In this document: one piece after another, positions 7,376-15,793 of the stretch | Numbering within the stretch: the stretch's first letter is position 1 | Layout: each line of letters opens with the position of its first letter | Origin: Anaerolineales bacterium | GTDB taxonomy: Bacteria; Chloroflexota; Anaerolineae; Anaerolineales; Villigracilaceae | NCBI GenBank assembly: GCA_020634895.1 | Contig: JACKAV010000006.1 | Location: 260,907-324,906 of the forward strand | DNA: 64,000 nucleotides | Reading direction: 5' to 3' | Translations under genes and position numbers: made by a program | The notes under the pieces: model-generated | Told to the model about the DNA's origin: nothing | Databases searched by the model: none | What the model saw: the letters and a program-made list of their open reading frames with translations, nothing else

Positions 7376-8438
7376 AACGCTCGTTGGTTTGGTTTCACAG
7401 TACAGTCCATCAGGTCAGGAGCGCGGAGCGGTGGAATGGCTCGTGGCGCGGATGAAATCATTGGGCTATGACGATGCGTTCATTGACGAAGCGGGCAATG
7501 CCGTCGGCATGATGGGGCGGGGGACGAAGCAGGTGGTTTTGCTGGGCCATATCGATACTGTGCCGGGAGAGATTTCTGTCTCCCTCACCCCACCCTCATC
7601 CCCAACCCTTCTCCCTCAGGGAGAAGGGAGTTTGTACGGGCGCGGCTCGGTGGATGCGAAAGGTCCGCTGGCGAGTTTTGCGGATGCGGTGGCAAAAGTC
7701 GGAGCGAAGGATGGCTGGCAGTTCGTCGTCATCGGCGCGGTGGAAGAGGAACGTAACTCCGAAGGTGCGCGTTTTGTAGTGGATCAGTACAAGCCGGACT
7801 TTGCCATCATCGGTGAGCCGAATCAATGGGATCGGGTTTCTTTAGGCTACAAAGGCAGCGCTTGGGCGAATGTGACCGTCAAATGCGGACAGGCGCATAC
7901 AGCCAGCGGTGAAGAGACCGCGGCGGAAGCGGCTGTCGAAGCGTGGCTGAAAGTCAAAAGTTATGTTGACGAATACAACTCCGATAAGAAAAAGGTCTTC
8001 GATAAACTTTTGCTTACCCTGCGCGGCATGGAATCGGACTCGAATGATTTCGAGCAATGGGCAAAGCTAAGAATTGGTGTGCGCCTGCCGGTGGAAGTTT
8101 CACCGGAAGATTGGTATGCGAAGTTGGAAGAACTTGTCGGTGAAGCGGAAGTTGAGAGATTGGGATTCCCCGTCCCGGCGTGGAAGTGTGAGAAAAACTC
8201 ACAACTTGTACGAGCCTTTTTAAGTGGAATCAGGTCACAGGGCGGAGAGCCGCGTTTCGTCTATAAGACAGGCACCGCTGACTTGAATATCGTTGCCCCG
8301 GTCTGGCAATGTCCTGCTGTGGTGTATGGTCCCGGCGATTCGGCGTTGGACCACACTCCGAATGAGCATATCAGTTTGGAGGATTACGCCAAAGCGGTGG
8401 AGGTTCTCAGCGCGGCATTGGAGAAGTTGACGGCTTAA
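7368..8438 (+). CDS. lysK: LysK-type [LysW]-lysine/ornithine hydrolase (M20 peptidase family)
   Basis: A 356-residue zinc-dependent M20 hydrolase that releases lysine or ornithine from the carrier protein LysW. Motifs in order: YSPSGQE (12-18), EAGNAVG (41-47), metal-binding LGHIDTVPG (H61, D63), GRGSVDAKGP (D96), AVEEER (catalytic Glu pair) and IGEPNQWD. Between VPGE and LYGRG, residues 72-88 are encoded by a CTC-rich palindromic repeat, adding about 11 residues relative to Thermus LysK as I recall it. The ATG overlaps the end of lysJ, so the two are translationally coupled. Confidence 0.85.
   Translation: MSETLVGLVSQYSPSGQERGAVEWLVARMKSLGYDDAFIDEAGNAVGMMGRGTKQVVLLGHIDTVPGEISVSLTPPSSPTLLPQGEGSLYGRGSVDAKGPLASFADAVAKVGAKDGWQFVVIGAVEEERNSEGARFVVDQYKPDFAIIGEPNQWDRVSLGYKGSAWANVTVKCGQAHTASGEETAAEAAVEAWLKVKSYVDEYNSDKKKVFDKLLLTLRGMESDSNDFEQWAKLRIGVRLPVEVSPEDWYAKLEELVGEAEVERLGFPVPAWKCEKNSQLVRAFLSGIRSQGGEPRFVYKTGTADLNIVAPVWQCPAVVYGPGDSALDHTPNEHISLEDYAKAVEVLSAALEKLTA
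7581..7630. repeat. CTC-rich palindromic repeat inside lysK coding sequence
   Basis: TCCCTCACCCCACCCTCATC, then CTTCTCCCT-CA-GGGAGAAGG, is a member of the dispersed family also found between nuoB-nuoC and nuoL-nuoM. Here it lies within lysK and keeps the reading frame, encoding SLTPPSSPTLLPQGEG. Confidence 0.8.
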
Positions 8439-8499
8439 GTCATATTCCAGAAGGACAAAATGTAATCGATTGTTTATTCCGAATCGGAAATAGCTGCCC

Positions 8500-8527
8500 T
8501 TGACGTATTTCCGTTTCCGCCTATAAT
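8500..8527 (+). promoter_or_regulatory. Promoter of the ilv-leu operon
   Basis: TTGACG (8500-8505) and a consensus TATAAT (8522-8527) are spaced by 16 nt. The predicted start near 8534 leaves about 13 nt before the leader-peptide ATG at 8547. Confidence 0.8.
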
Positions 8528-8546
8528 CGGGCGAAACCAAAAACCA

Positions 8547-8648
8547 ATGAACACCCTATTTGCCCTCTCCCTTATTGTCGTCCTTATTGAGGTCCTTATT
8601 ATTAAGGATCTGATTGTGGTTAGGATGGCGCCGAAGAGAGCAAGCTAG
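8547..8648 (+). CDS. Branched-chain leader peptide (33 aa) of the ilv-leu operon
   Basis: A 33-codon ORF starting MNTLFALSLIVVLIEVLIIK and ending DLIVVRMAPKRAS. Sixteen of the 33 residues are Leu, Ile or Val, including runs LIVVLI and VLII. It lies directly after a near-consensus promoter and before an intrinsic terminator that precedes ilvD. This is the hallmark of leader peptides such as IlvL of enterobacteria, where ribosomes stalled by shortage of charged branched-chain tRNAs prevent termination. GTGGTTAGG (8616-8624), within the last Val codons, is exactly complementary to CCTAACCAC (8674-8682) in the terminator. No clear Shine-Dalgarno is seen, so initiation may be near-leaderless. Confidence 0.85.
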   Translation: MNTLFALSLIVVLIEVLIIKDLIVVRMAPKRAS

Positions 8649-8665
8649 CTCACCGAGTGAAAACG

Positions 8666-8697
8666 AGAGCCGCCCTAACCACGGGCGGCTCTTTTTA
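8666..8697 (+). terminator. Attenuator terminator upstream of ilvD
   Basis: AGAGCCGCCC (8666-8675) pairs with GGGCGGCTCT (8683-8692) around the loop TAACCAC and is followed by TTTTTATTA. The loop and the end of the 5' arm (8674-8682) can instead pair with leader bases 8616-8624, a 9-bp antiterminator. The element ends 29 nt before the ilvD ATG. Confidence 0.88.
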
Positions 8698-8725
8698 TTA
8701 TCTATCTGGAAATAAAAGGAGTTGT

Positions 8726-10393
8726 ATGCGATCAGATACAGTCAAGAAAGGTTATGAGAAAGCGCCGCATCGTGCATTATTGCGCGCCACAGGCTTGCAG
8801 GATGAGGATTTTAATAAGCCGTTCGTTGCCATTGTTAATTCTTATGTAGATGTTGTTCCCGGGCACGTCCACTTGCAGGATTTCGGCAAAATGGTGAAGG
8901 ATGCCGTGCGTGCCGCGGGCGCTGTACCATTTGAGTTCAATACCATCGGTGTGGATGACGGCATTGCAATGGGGCATTTGGGGATGAAGTACTCGCTTCC
9001 TTCTCGGGAGTTGATTGCGGACTGCGTCGAGACAATGATCGAAGCCCATAGATTCGACGCGATGGTCTGCATCCCGAACTGCGACAAGATCGTGCCGGGC
9101 ATGCTGCTTGCGGCGATGCGCGTGAACATCCCGACCATCTTCGTCTCTGGCGGCGCGATGAAAGCCGGCTTGACTCCCGAAGGCGAGACGATTGACCTGA
9201 TCTCGGTCTTTGAAGGCGTGGGCGCATATTCAGCGGGGAAGATCGACGATAAGCGTTTATCCATTTTGGAAAAATTCGCGTGCCCGTCCTGCGGCTCCTG
9301 CTCCGGCATGTTCACTGCCAATTCGATGAACTGTCTGATGGAAGTGCTGGGATTGGCGCTGCCTTATAACGGATCGGCGCTGGCGAAGACTCCTGAACGT
9401 GAAGCTCTGGCGAGACAAGCCGCGGCTCAGATCTTGACCTTGATCGAGCGCGACATCAAACCGAGAGATATTGTCACCCCTGACGCCATCGACGATGCGT
9501 TCGCGCTGGACATGGCGATGGGCGGCTCGACGAATACCGTGCTCCACACATTGGCACTGGCGAACGAAGCTGGCGTGGACTATCCGCTGGAGCGCATCAA
9601 CTCCGTGGCGGATAAAGTTCCGCACATCTGCAAGGTCAGCCCGGCGGGCAAGTGGCACATGGAAGATGTCCACCGCGCGGGGGGAATCCCAGCAATATTG
9701 AACGAAGTACAGCGAAGTACGGAAATGCTCCACTTTGACCGCTTGACGGTCACTGGCAAGACCCTGGGGGAATCCATTCAAGGCAAAGATATTCAAGATG
9801 ATGATGTGATCCGGCGTTATGAAAATGCCCATTCCAAACGCGGCGGTTTGGCGATCCTGTTCGGCAATCTTGCGCCGAATGGAGCCGTGGTCAAGGTCGG
9901 CGGCGTGAGCGAACCGATGATGAAGTTTGAAGGTCCGGCTGTGATCTTTGAATCGCAGGATGAAGCGATGGCGGGAATCCTCGCGGGCAAGGTCAAGGCG
10001 GGTGATTGTGTCGTCGTACGTTACGAAGGTCCCAAAGGCGGACCGGGTATGCAGGAAATGCTCTCGCCGACATCCGCCATCATGGGGCAGGGACTTGGCG
10101 ACAAAGTCGCGCTAATCACCGACGGTCGTTTCAGCGGCGGGACGCGCGGCGCGTGCATTGGTCACGTCTCACCGGAAGCGGCGGCACGCGGTCCGATCGC
10201 AGCACTCCAGCCCGGGGACATCGTCCAGATTGACTTGGTGGCGCGCACACTCGACGTCAAGTTGAGCGAGGCGGAGATCCAGAGTCGGCTTGATGCGCTG
10301 CCTGAGTTCAAATCCACAACCAAATCCAAGTGGTTGAAGCGGTATTCGCATTTCGTCACCAGCGCCGATACAGGTGCGGTATTGCAAAGTTAA
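8726..10393 (+). CDS. ilvD: Dihydroxy-acid dehydratase
   Basis: A 555-residue IlvD, converting dihydroxy-isovalerate and dihydroxy-methylvalerate to the keto acids of valine and isoleucine synthesis. The ATG at 8726 after AAAAGGAG is the right start; an in-frame upstream ATG at 8657 lies inside the attenuator. Fe-S ligand motifs are PNCDK (C119) and CPSCGSCSGMF (C186, C189, C192). The third ligand position of the oxygen-stable [2Fe-2S] subgroup (PCN) is absent: the site reads VPGHVHL, as in the E. coli-type enzyme. It is the first structural gene of the operon. Confidence 0.96.
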   Translation: MRSDTVKKGYEKAPHRALLRATGLQDEDFNKPFVAIVNSYVDVVPGHVHLQDFGKMVKDAVRAAGAVPFEFNTIGVDDGIAMGHLGMKYSLPSRELIADCVETMIEAHRFDAMVCIPNCDKIVPGMLLAAMRVNIPTIFVSGGAMKAGLTPEGETIDLISVFEGVGAYSAGKIDDKRLSILEKFACPSCGSCSGMFTANSMNCLMEVLGLALPYNGSALAKTPEREALARQAAAQILTLIERDIKPRDIVTPDAIDDAFALDMAMGGSTNTVLHTLALANEAGVDYPLERINSVADKVPHICKVSPAGKWHMEDVHRAGGIPAILNEVQRSTEMLHFDRLTVTGKTLGESIQGKDIQDDDVIRRYENAHSKRGGLAILFGNLAPNGAVVKVGGVSEPMMKFEGPAVIFESQDEAMAGILAGKVKAGDCVVVRYEGPKGGPGMQEMLSPTSAIMGQGLGDKVALITDGRFSGGTRGACIGHVSPEAAARGPIAALQPGDIVQIDLVARTLDVKLSEAEIQSRLDALPEFKSTTKSKWLKRYSHFVTSADTGAVLQS

Positions 10394-10487
10394 CCGTCAT
10401 TGCGAGGGCGATCTTGTTTTGCCCGAAGCAATCTCATATGAATTTGGAGATTGCTTTGTCGGGAAGAACACCCTCCTCGCAATGACG
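10394..10487. repeat. REP-like palindromic element (CGTCATTGCGAGG family)
   Basis: The arms CGTCATTGCGAGG and CCTCGCAATGACG flank a 94-bp unit with internal complementary stretches GAAGCAATCTC and GAGATTGCTTTG. It fills the gap between ilvD and ilvB. Related copies are at 40221-40306 and, degenerate, at 59511-59589. Confidence 0.85.
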
Positions 10488-10501
10488 ATAAGGAGAAAAG
10501 A

Positions 10502-12187
10502 ATGAAACTAAAAGGTGCAGAAATTGTTTGGGAATGCCTGACACGCGAGGGTGTGGAAGTAGTCTTCGGGTATCCGGGCGGGGCGAACATGCCGATCTAC
10601 GATGCGATGTTGAACTATCCCATTCATCACGTGTTGGTGCGGCATGAGCAGGGTGCGGCGCATATGGCGGATGGCTACGCCCGCGCCTCTGGCAAAGTCG
10701 GGGTGGCGATGGCAACCTCCGGACCGGGTGCCACAAACCTGGTGACGGGTATTGCCACGGCGATGATGGATTCGGTTCCTGTTGTCTTTATCACTGGGCA
10801 GGTTGCGGCTCATCTCATTGGCGGGGACGCGTTTCAGGAAACCGACGTGACTGGGATCACGCTGCCCATCACGAAGCATAACTATCTGGTGACCCGCGCC
10901 GAGGATATCGCTGAGGCGATCCGCGAAGCGTTCTATATCGCGCGCAGTGGACGACCGGGTCCGGTATTGATCGATATTTGTAAGAACGCGCAGGTTGAGT
11001 CTTGTGAGTTTGTGTATCCCGACGAGCCTGAACTTCCCGGTTACAAGCCGGTGATGCGTTCCCCGAAGGCGCTGCTCGATGATGCAGTCAGCCTGCTTGA
11101 GAACGCAAAGCGCCCCGTCATCCTGTGCGGACATGGCGTCATCATGTCCAACGCTGAAGAAGAGTTGATGCAGTTCGCGGTCAAGACGCAAACTCCCGTG
11201 GCGAGTACGCTGCTGGGTTTGGGCGCTTTCCCCGCTTCGCATTCGTTGAGTCTCGGCATGATGGGCATGCACGGTGAAGCCTACGCCAATAACGCCATTC
11301 AAAACTCGGACTTGATCCTCGCTTTCGGCATGCGCTTCGATGACCGCGTGACGGGTACGTTGAAAACGTACGCGCCCAAGGCGAAGAAGATACACATCGA
11401 GATTGACCCGTCTGAAGTTCATAAGAACGTATTTGTGGACGTGCCGTTGGTGGGCGATATCAAGACTGTAGTCAGTGACCTGATCCCCATGGTGGATGAG
11501 TACGACCACGATGAATGGCTGGAGGAAATCCAGGGTTGGAAGAACGATGCCGATACCCGTTCCATTATGAATTGGAAGGAAGACGGAAAACTGTATGTGG
11601 CGCATCTCATCGCGGACATTTGGAAGGCGACGGGCGGCGGCGCGATCGTGACCACGGATGTGGGTCAGCACCAGATGTGGACGGCGCAGTACTACCAGCT
11701 CGAAAAGCCGAACCGTTGGATTACCTCCGGCGGCGCAGGGACGATGGGCTTCGGTCTGCCGTCGGCAATTGGCGCATGGTTCGCGGCGAAAGATCAGGAA
11801 ATCTGGGCGGTTGCTGGTGACGGCGGTTTTCAGATGACTGCCGCTGAGTTGACCACCGCCGTGCAGGAAGGCGCGAACGTGAAGATCGCCATCATGAACA
11901 ACAACTTCCTCGGCATGGTGCGCCAGTGGCAGGAATTCTTCTTTGAAAAGCGATATTCCGCTGTGAACATGGTCACACCGGACTTTGTGAAACTTGCGGA
12001 CGCGCATGGCGTCCCTGCGAGGCGGGTGACCACGCGCGAAGAAGTTGCTGACGCCATCGAATGGGCACGCAATACACAGGGACCCGTTGTTTTGGAATTC
12101 AAGGTCGAACGCGAAGACGCTGTGTACCCGATGGTCCCTGCGGGTGCGGCGCTGCATGAAATGATCCGAAGACCTGTAAAGGCATAA
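10502..12187 (+). CDS. ilvB: Acetolactate synthase large subunit
   Basis: A 561-residue thiamine-diphosphate enzyme making acetolactate and acetohydroxybutyrate. The start is the ATG at 10502 after AAGGAG; a reading from 10451 would begin inside the palindromic repeat. Motifs: FGYPGGANMPIYDA, VRHEQGAAHMADGYAR (catalytic Glu), TSGPGATN, and the ThDP motif GDGGFQMTAAEL...MNNNFLGMVRQWQ. Length and domain order are normal. ilvN, its regulatory subunit, follows after 13 bp. Both are needed for feedback control by valine. Confidence 0.96.
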   Translation: MKLKGAEIVWECLTREGVEVVFGYPGGANMPIYDAMLNYPIHHVLVRHEQGAAHMADGYARASGKVGVAMATSGPGATNLVTGIATAMMDSVPVVFITGQVAAHLIGGDAFQETDVTGITLPITKHNYLVTRAEDIAEAIREAFYIARSGRPGPVLIDICKNAQVESCEFVYPDEPELPGYKPVMRSPKALLDDAVSLLENAKRPVILCGHGVIMSNAEEELMQFAVKTQTPVASTLLGLGAFPASHSLSLGMMGMHGEAYANNAIQNSDLILAFGMRFDDRVTGTLKTYAPKAKKIHIEIDPSEVHKNVFVDVPLVGDIKTVVSDLIPMVDEYDHDEWLEEIQGWKNDADTRSIMNWKEDGKLYVAHLIADIWKATGGGAIVTTDVGQHQMWTAQYYQLEKPNRWITSGGAGTMGFGLPSAIGAWFAAKDQEIWAVAGDGGFQMTAAELTTAVQEGANVKIAIMNNNFLGMVRQWQEFFFEKRYSAVNMVTPDFVKLADAHGVPARRVTTREEVADAIEWARNTQGPVVLEFKVEREDAVYPMVPAGAALHEMIRRPVKA

Positions 12188-12200
12188 GGAAGGAAAAAGA

Positions 12201-12761
12201 ATGAATTACACCTTCATTGCATTAGTTGAAAACAAACCCGGCGTGTTGAGCCGTGTGTCATCCCTGTTCCGCCGCCGCAATTTCAATATTGAGTCCCTCG
12301 CGGTGGGGCGGACGCAGGATCCTGATGTGTCACGCATGACCATCGTTGTGGACTGCCCGAACGGCGATATCGACGCGCACAAGATCGAAGCGAACCTGTA
12401 CAAACTGGTCAACGTCATCGACGTGCAGGATGTCACGCATCAACCCAATGTGACGCGTGACCTGGCGCTGATCAAAGTGTTGGTCGCGCCCGAACGCCGC
12501 GCCGAAGTCAACGGGCTGGCGGATATCTTCCGCGCCCGCATCGTGGACGTGGCGCCTGACTCGGTCATCGTTGAGATCACCGGCACCGAAGACAAGATCG
12601 AAGGCATGATCGAACTTCTGCGCCCGATTGGCATCGTGGAAATGGTCCGCACAGGGCAGGTCTCCATGACGCGCGGCGTCCACGACGGTGTGCGCCGCAT
12701 GCCCGGCATGAACGAACGCCGATACGACAACATGACCGAAGTCGCGGCGATGGTCCCGTAA
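12201..12761 (+). CDS. ilvN: Acetolactate synthase small (regulatory) subunit
   Basis: A 186-residue protein with an N-terminal ACT domain (YTFIALVENKPGVLSRVSSL, then RRRNFNIESLAVGRT) and a C-terminal ACT-like half (LALIKVLVAPERRAEVNGL, VDVAPDSVIVEITG). It is the long IlvN/IlvH type, about 160-190 residues. It binds branched-chain amino acids and modulates IlvB, whose gene ends 13 bp upstream. The C-terminal tail (MPGMNERRYDNMTEVAAMVP) is longer than in E. coli IlvH. Confidence 0.94.
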   Translation: MNYTFIALVENKPGVLSRVSSLFRRRNFNIESLAVGRTQDPDVSRMTIVVDCPNGDIDAHKIEANLYKLVNVIDVQDVTHQPNVTRDLALIKVLVAPERRAEVNGLADIFRARIVDVAPDSVIVEITGTEDKIEGMIELLRPIGIVEMVRTGQVSMTRGVHDGVRRMPGMNERRYDNMTEVAAMVP

Positions 12762-12822
12762 GGGAACGATCATCTTTTGAAATTATCAAAATAAAACAAC
12801 AAACATTAGGAGAATAACGAAC

Positions 12823-13875
12823 ATGGCAAAGATCGATTTTGGCGGAGTGGAAGAGGAAGTTGTAACCCGTGGAGAATTTCCGCTTGAGAAGGCGCGCGAA
12901 GTTTTGAAAGATGAGGTTGTAGCAGTTCTCGGCTACGGCGTGCAGGGACCTGCACAGGCGATGAACATGCGCGATAACGGTATCAAGGTCATCGTCGGTC
13001 AGCGCAAGGGTACATCGAATTGGGATAAAGCCATCGCCGACGGCTGGGTTCCCGGCGAAACGCTTTTCGAAGTGGAGGAAGCCGCTGAAAAGGGCACTGT
13101 CATTCAATACTTGCTTTCCGATGCTGGTCAGCGTTCGCAGTGGACCAAGGTCGTGGAATGTCTGAACGAAGGCGACATGCTGTACTTCTCTCATGGCTTC
13201 TCTGTCACTTTCAAGGATGACACTGGCGTTGTCCCGCCTCCCACCGTCGACGTGGCGCTGGTTGCCCCCAAGGGGTCTGGTCGCAGCGTGAGAGTTAACT
13301 TCCTCGAAGGATCCGGTATCAATGCCAGTTTCGCCGTCCATCAGGATGCGACTGGAAAAGCCAAAGACCGTACCATTGCCTTGGGCATCGCCATTGGTGC
13401 GGGATACCTCTTCCCGACCACCTTTGAAAAAGAAGTGCTTTCCGATCTTACGGGTGAGCGCGGAATTCTTATGGGCGCTCTCGCCGGTGTGATGGAAGCC
13501 CAATACAACGAACTCCGCAAACACGGACATTCCCCCTCCGAAGCCTTCAACGAAACCGTGGAAGAACTGACCCAGTCCCTCATCCGCCTGGTTGGGCAGA
13601 ACGGCATGGACTGGATGTACGCCAACTGCTCCACAACTGCTCAACGCGGCGCGCTCGATTGGAAGGATAAATTCCGCGATGCGACCGCGCCCGTATTCAA
13701 GGACTTGTACGAAAGTGTTGCCAGTGGCAACGAAGCCCGCATCACGCTCGAAGCCAACAGCCAGCCCGACTACCGCGTAAAGCTCGAAAAGGAACTTGCT
13801 GAAATCCGCGACTCTGAAATGTGGCGTGCCGGTGCGGCGGTCCGCTCGTTGCGCCCGGAGAATTGGAAGGAATAG
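12823..13875 (+). CDS. ilvC: Ketol-acid reductoisomerase
   Basis: A 350-residue NADPH-dependent isomeroreductase. Rossmann motif VLGYGVQGPAQAMNMRDNG, then VIVGQRKGTSNWDKA, catalytic-domain motifs APKGSG, HQDATGKAKDRTIALG, SDLTGERGILMGA, ETVEELTQSL and MYANCSTTAQRGALDW. The GYGVQG loop and the SNWDKA insertion recall the subtype I know from Bacteroidetes rather than the usual 330-residue class I enzyme; that comparison is from memory. It is the fourth gene of the operon, 61 bp after ilvN. Confidence 0.95.
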   Translation: MAKIDFGGVEEEVVTRGEFPLEKAREVLKDEVVAVLGYGVQGPAQAMNMRDNGIKVIVGQRKGTSNWDKAIADGWVPGETLFEVEEAAEKGTVIQYLLSDAGQRSQWTKVVECLNEGDMLYFSHGFSVTFKDDTGVVPPPTVDVALVAPKGSGRSVRVNFLEGSGINASFAVHQDATGKAKDRTIALGIAIGAGYLFPTTFEKEVLSDLTGERGILMGALAGVMEAQYNELRKHGHSPSEAFNETVEELTQSLIRLVGQNGMDWMYANCSTTAQRGALDWKDKFRDATAPVFKDLYESVASGNEARITLEANSQPDYRVKLEKELAEIRDSEMWRAGAAVRSLRPENWKE

Positions 13876-13928
13876 TTTGGTACGTTCGTAAATTTGGAAA
13901 TTGGCTTTACCGATTTACAGGAGTTCTT

Positions 13929-15563
13929 ATGACCAATTATGTAAAGATATTCGATACCACCCTGCGCGATGGTGAACAATCTCCCGGCGCGACGATGACC
14001 TCGGCTGAGAAGCTGGAAGTGGCTCATAATCTCGCGCGCCTCGGCGTGGATGTGATCGAAGCGGGATTCCCAGCCGCTTCGCCGGACGACCTCGAAGCCG
14101 TCAGACGAATTGCGGTCGAGGTGGGCAATCCAGCCAACCCTGAGGATGAGGCGAAAGTTCCCGTCATCGCAGGGCTGGCGCGCGCGAACAAATCCGATAT
14201 CGATAAGGCTTGGGAAGCGGTACAAGGCGCGAAGAATCCCCGCATCCATACCTTCCTCGCCACGTCGCCGATCCATATGAAACACAAGTTGAAGATGGAT
14301 CCTGAAGAAGTGATCCAGCGTGTTTCTGAAATGGTGGCGTACGCGAAATCGTACTGCGACGATGTGGAGTTTTCACCAGAAGATGCCGGGCGCTCTGACC
14401 CTGAATTTTTGTATATCGTTCTGGGCGAAGCCATCAAATCGGGCGCGACCACATTGAACATCCCCGACACGGTTGGGTATACAACGCCTGATGAATTTTA
14501 TAACCTCATCAAAGGCATCGTGGATAACACGCCGGGCATGCACGAAGGCGTCACCATCTCTGTGCATTGCCATGATGATCTCGGACTCGCCACTGCGAAC
14601 ACACTCGCTGGAATCCGTGCGGGGGCACGTCAGGCGGAAGTGACCATTAATGGGATCGGCGAACGCGCGGGCAATACCTCGCTCGAAGAAGTCGTGATGG
14701 CATTGAAGACGCGTCATCCTGTCTTTGAGCTGGAAACTGGAATTGAAACTCAGCAACTCTCACGCATCAGCAAGCTCGTCAGTAACTATACCGGCATGGT
14801 CGTTCAGCCGAACAAAGCCATTGTCGGCGCGAACGCCTTTGCGCATGAAGCCGGTATCCATCAGGATGGCATGCTCAAACATCAGACGACTTACGAGATC
14901 ATGCGTCCTGAAGATGTGGGCGTGAACCAAACCAAGCTGGTGCTGGGCAAACATTCCGGTCGTCACGCCCTGCGCAACCGCCTCGCTGAAATGGGACACT
15001 CTCTCGATGAAGTTGAACTCGATAAGGCGTTTGCACGCTTCAAGGAATTGGCTGACCGCAAGAAGGTCATCACCGACCTCGATCTCGAAGCGGTCATCGC
15101 GGACGAATTCTACAAGCCGCGCGATGTCTATCTGTTGAACGGAATGCAGGTCACCAGCGGCACGATGGGCATGCCCACCGCCACCGTCCGCCTGCGTGGA
15201 CCGGATGGCGTCATCCACACCCGCGCCGCCATCGGCACCGGTCCCGTGGATGCGACCTACAAAGCCATCGACATGATCGTCAATGTGCCGTGTACACTGC
15301 TGGAGTTCAACATCCATGCCATCACCGAAGGTATCGACGCGCTCGGTGAAGTGACTGTCCGCGTGCAAAGCGAAGGCAGTTCCACCACGATGGACCCGCA
15401 GAGCGAAGTCGAATATGTCCGCATCTATGGCGGGCACGGTGCCGACACGGACATCATCGTCGCCAGCGCCAAAGCGTATATCAACGCTCTCAATAAATTG
15501 ATCATCGCCCAAACCGAAGGCACCGAAAAAATGCAAAACGACTTTGGCGTGATGCTCGGATAA
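13929..15563 (+). CDS. leuA: 2-isopropylmalate synthase
   Basis: A 544-residue LeuA, condensing acetyl-CoA with 2-ketoisovalerate, the first committed step to leucine. The N-terminal TIM barrel opens VKIFDTTLRDGEQSPGA; SVHCHDDLGLATAN gives metal ligands and NGIGERAGNTSLEE follows. NAFAHEAGIHQDGML and KLVLGKHSGRHAL mark the linker, and the C-terminal regulatory LeuA dimer domain follows from about residue 400. The start at 13929 follows an AGGAG box; a longer reading overlaps ilvC and is rejected. Feedback inhibition by leucine is expected of this two-domain form. Confidence 0.95.
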   Translation: MTNYVKIFDTTLRDGEQSPGATMTSAEKLEVAHNLARLGVDVIEAGFPAASPDDLEAVRRIAVEVGNPANPEDEAKVPVIAGLARANKSDIDKAWEAVQGAKNPRIHTFLATSPIHMKHKLKMDPEEVIQRVSEMVAYAKSYCDDVEFSPEDAGRSDPEFLYIVLGEAIKSGATTLNIPDTVGYTTPDEFYNLIKGIVDNTPGMHEGVTISVHCHDDLGLATANTLAGIRAGARQAEVTINGIGERAGNTSLEEVVMALKTRHPVFELETGIETQQLSRISKLVSNYTGMVVQPNKAIVGANAFAHEAGIHQDGMLKHQTTYEIMRPEDVGVNQTKLVLGKHSGRHALRNRLAEMGHSLDEVELDKAFARFKELADRKKVITDLDLEAVIADEFYKPRDVYLLNGMQVTSGTMGMPTATVRLRGPDGVIHTRAAIGTGPVDATYKAIDMIVNVPCTLLEFNIHAITEGIDALGEVTVRVQSEGSSTTMDPQSEVEYVRIYGGHGADTDIIVASAKAYINALNKLIIAQTEGTEKMQNDFGVMLG

Positions 15564-15601
15564 AACCACCATCGCGACTTACTACAAAAGGAGAAATTAT
15601 T

Positions 15602-15766
15602 ATGACCACAAAAAATGAAAACGCCAACTATGATTTCCAATCTTTTGACAACCATCCCACAGCTCCCATGTACCCCGAAGGCTGGGACTTGAGCGAGATG
15701 CACCCTGAACCGAAAGTTGATTCTGCTTCCCAGCCGGATGAATCTGCTGAAGACGAGTCTTGCTAA
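15602..15766 (+). CDS. Conserved-looking 54-aa acidic small protein inside the leu operon
   Basis: A 54-codon ORF with an excellent ribosome-binding site (AAAAGGAG, 9-10 nt before the ATG) sits in the 230-bp gap between leuA and leuC. It begins MTTKNENANYDFQSFDNHP, continues TAPMYPEGWDLSEMHPEP and ends DESAEDESC. It is acidic and probably disordered, without a hydrophobic segment, and carries one terminal Cys. I do not recognise a family. The strong initiation signal and operon position argue for expression; conservation cannot be checked here. Confidence 0.65.
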   Translation: MTTKNENANYDFQSFDNHPTAPMYPEGWDLSEMHPEPKVDSASQPDESAEDESC

Positions 15767-15793
15767 TCCAAAATCGTAAACCGAAAATTTATT

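Noticed and set aside
8438..8725. T-box or metabolite riboswitch upstream of ilvD
   Set aside because: No AGGGUGG-NACCGCG-like T-box sequence and no known riboswitch core are visible; the Leu/Ile/Val-rich ORF and terminator explain the region better.
10508..12157. Long open frame antisense to ilvB (about 549 codons)
   Set aside because: It mirrors the strongly coded ilvB frame, has a low-complexity Arg/His-rich composition, no family motifs and no ribosome-binding site; it arises from codon bias.
13821..13928. N-terminal extension of leuA inside ilvC
   Set aside because: The extension lies in the ilvC frame region without a ribosome-binding site; ATG 13929 follows AGGAG and begins at the conserved MTNYVKIFDTTLRDGE.
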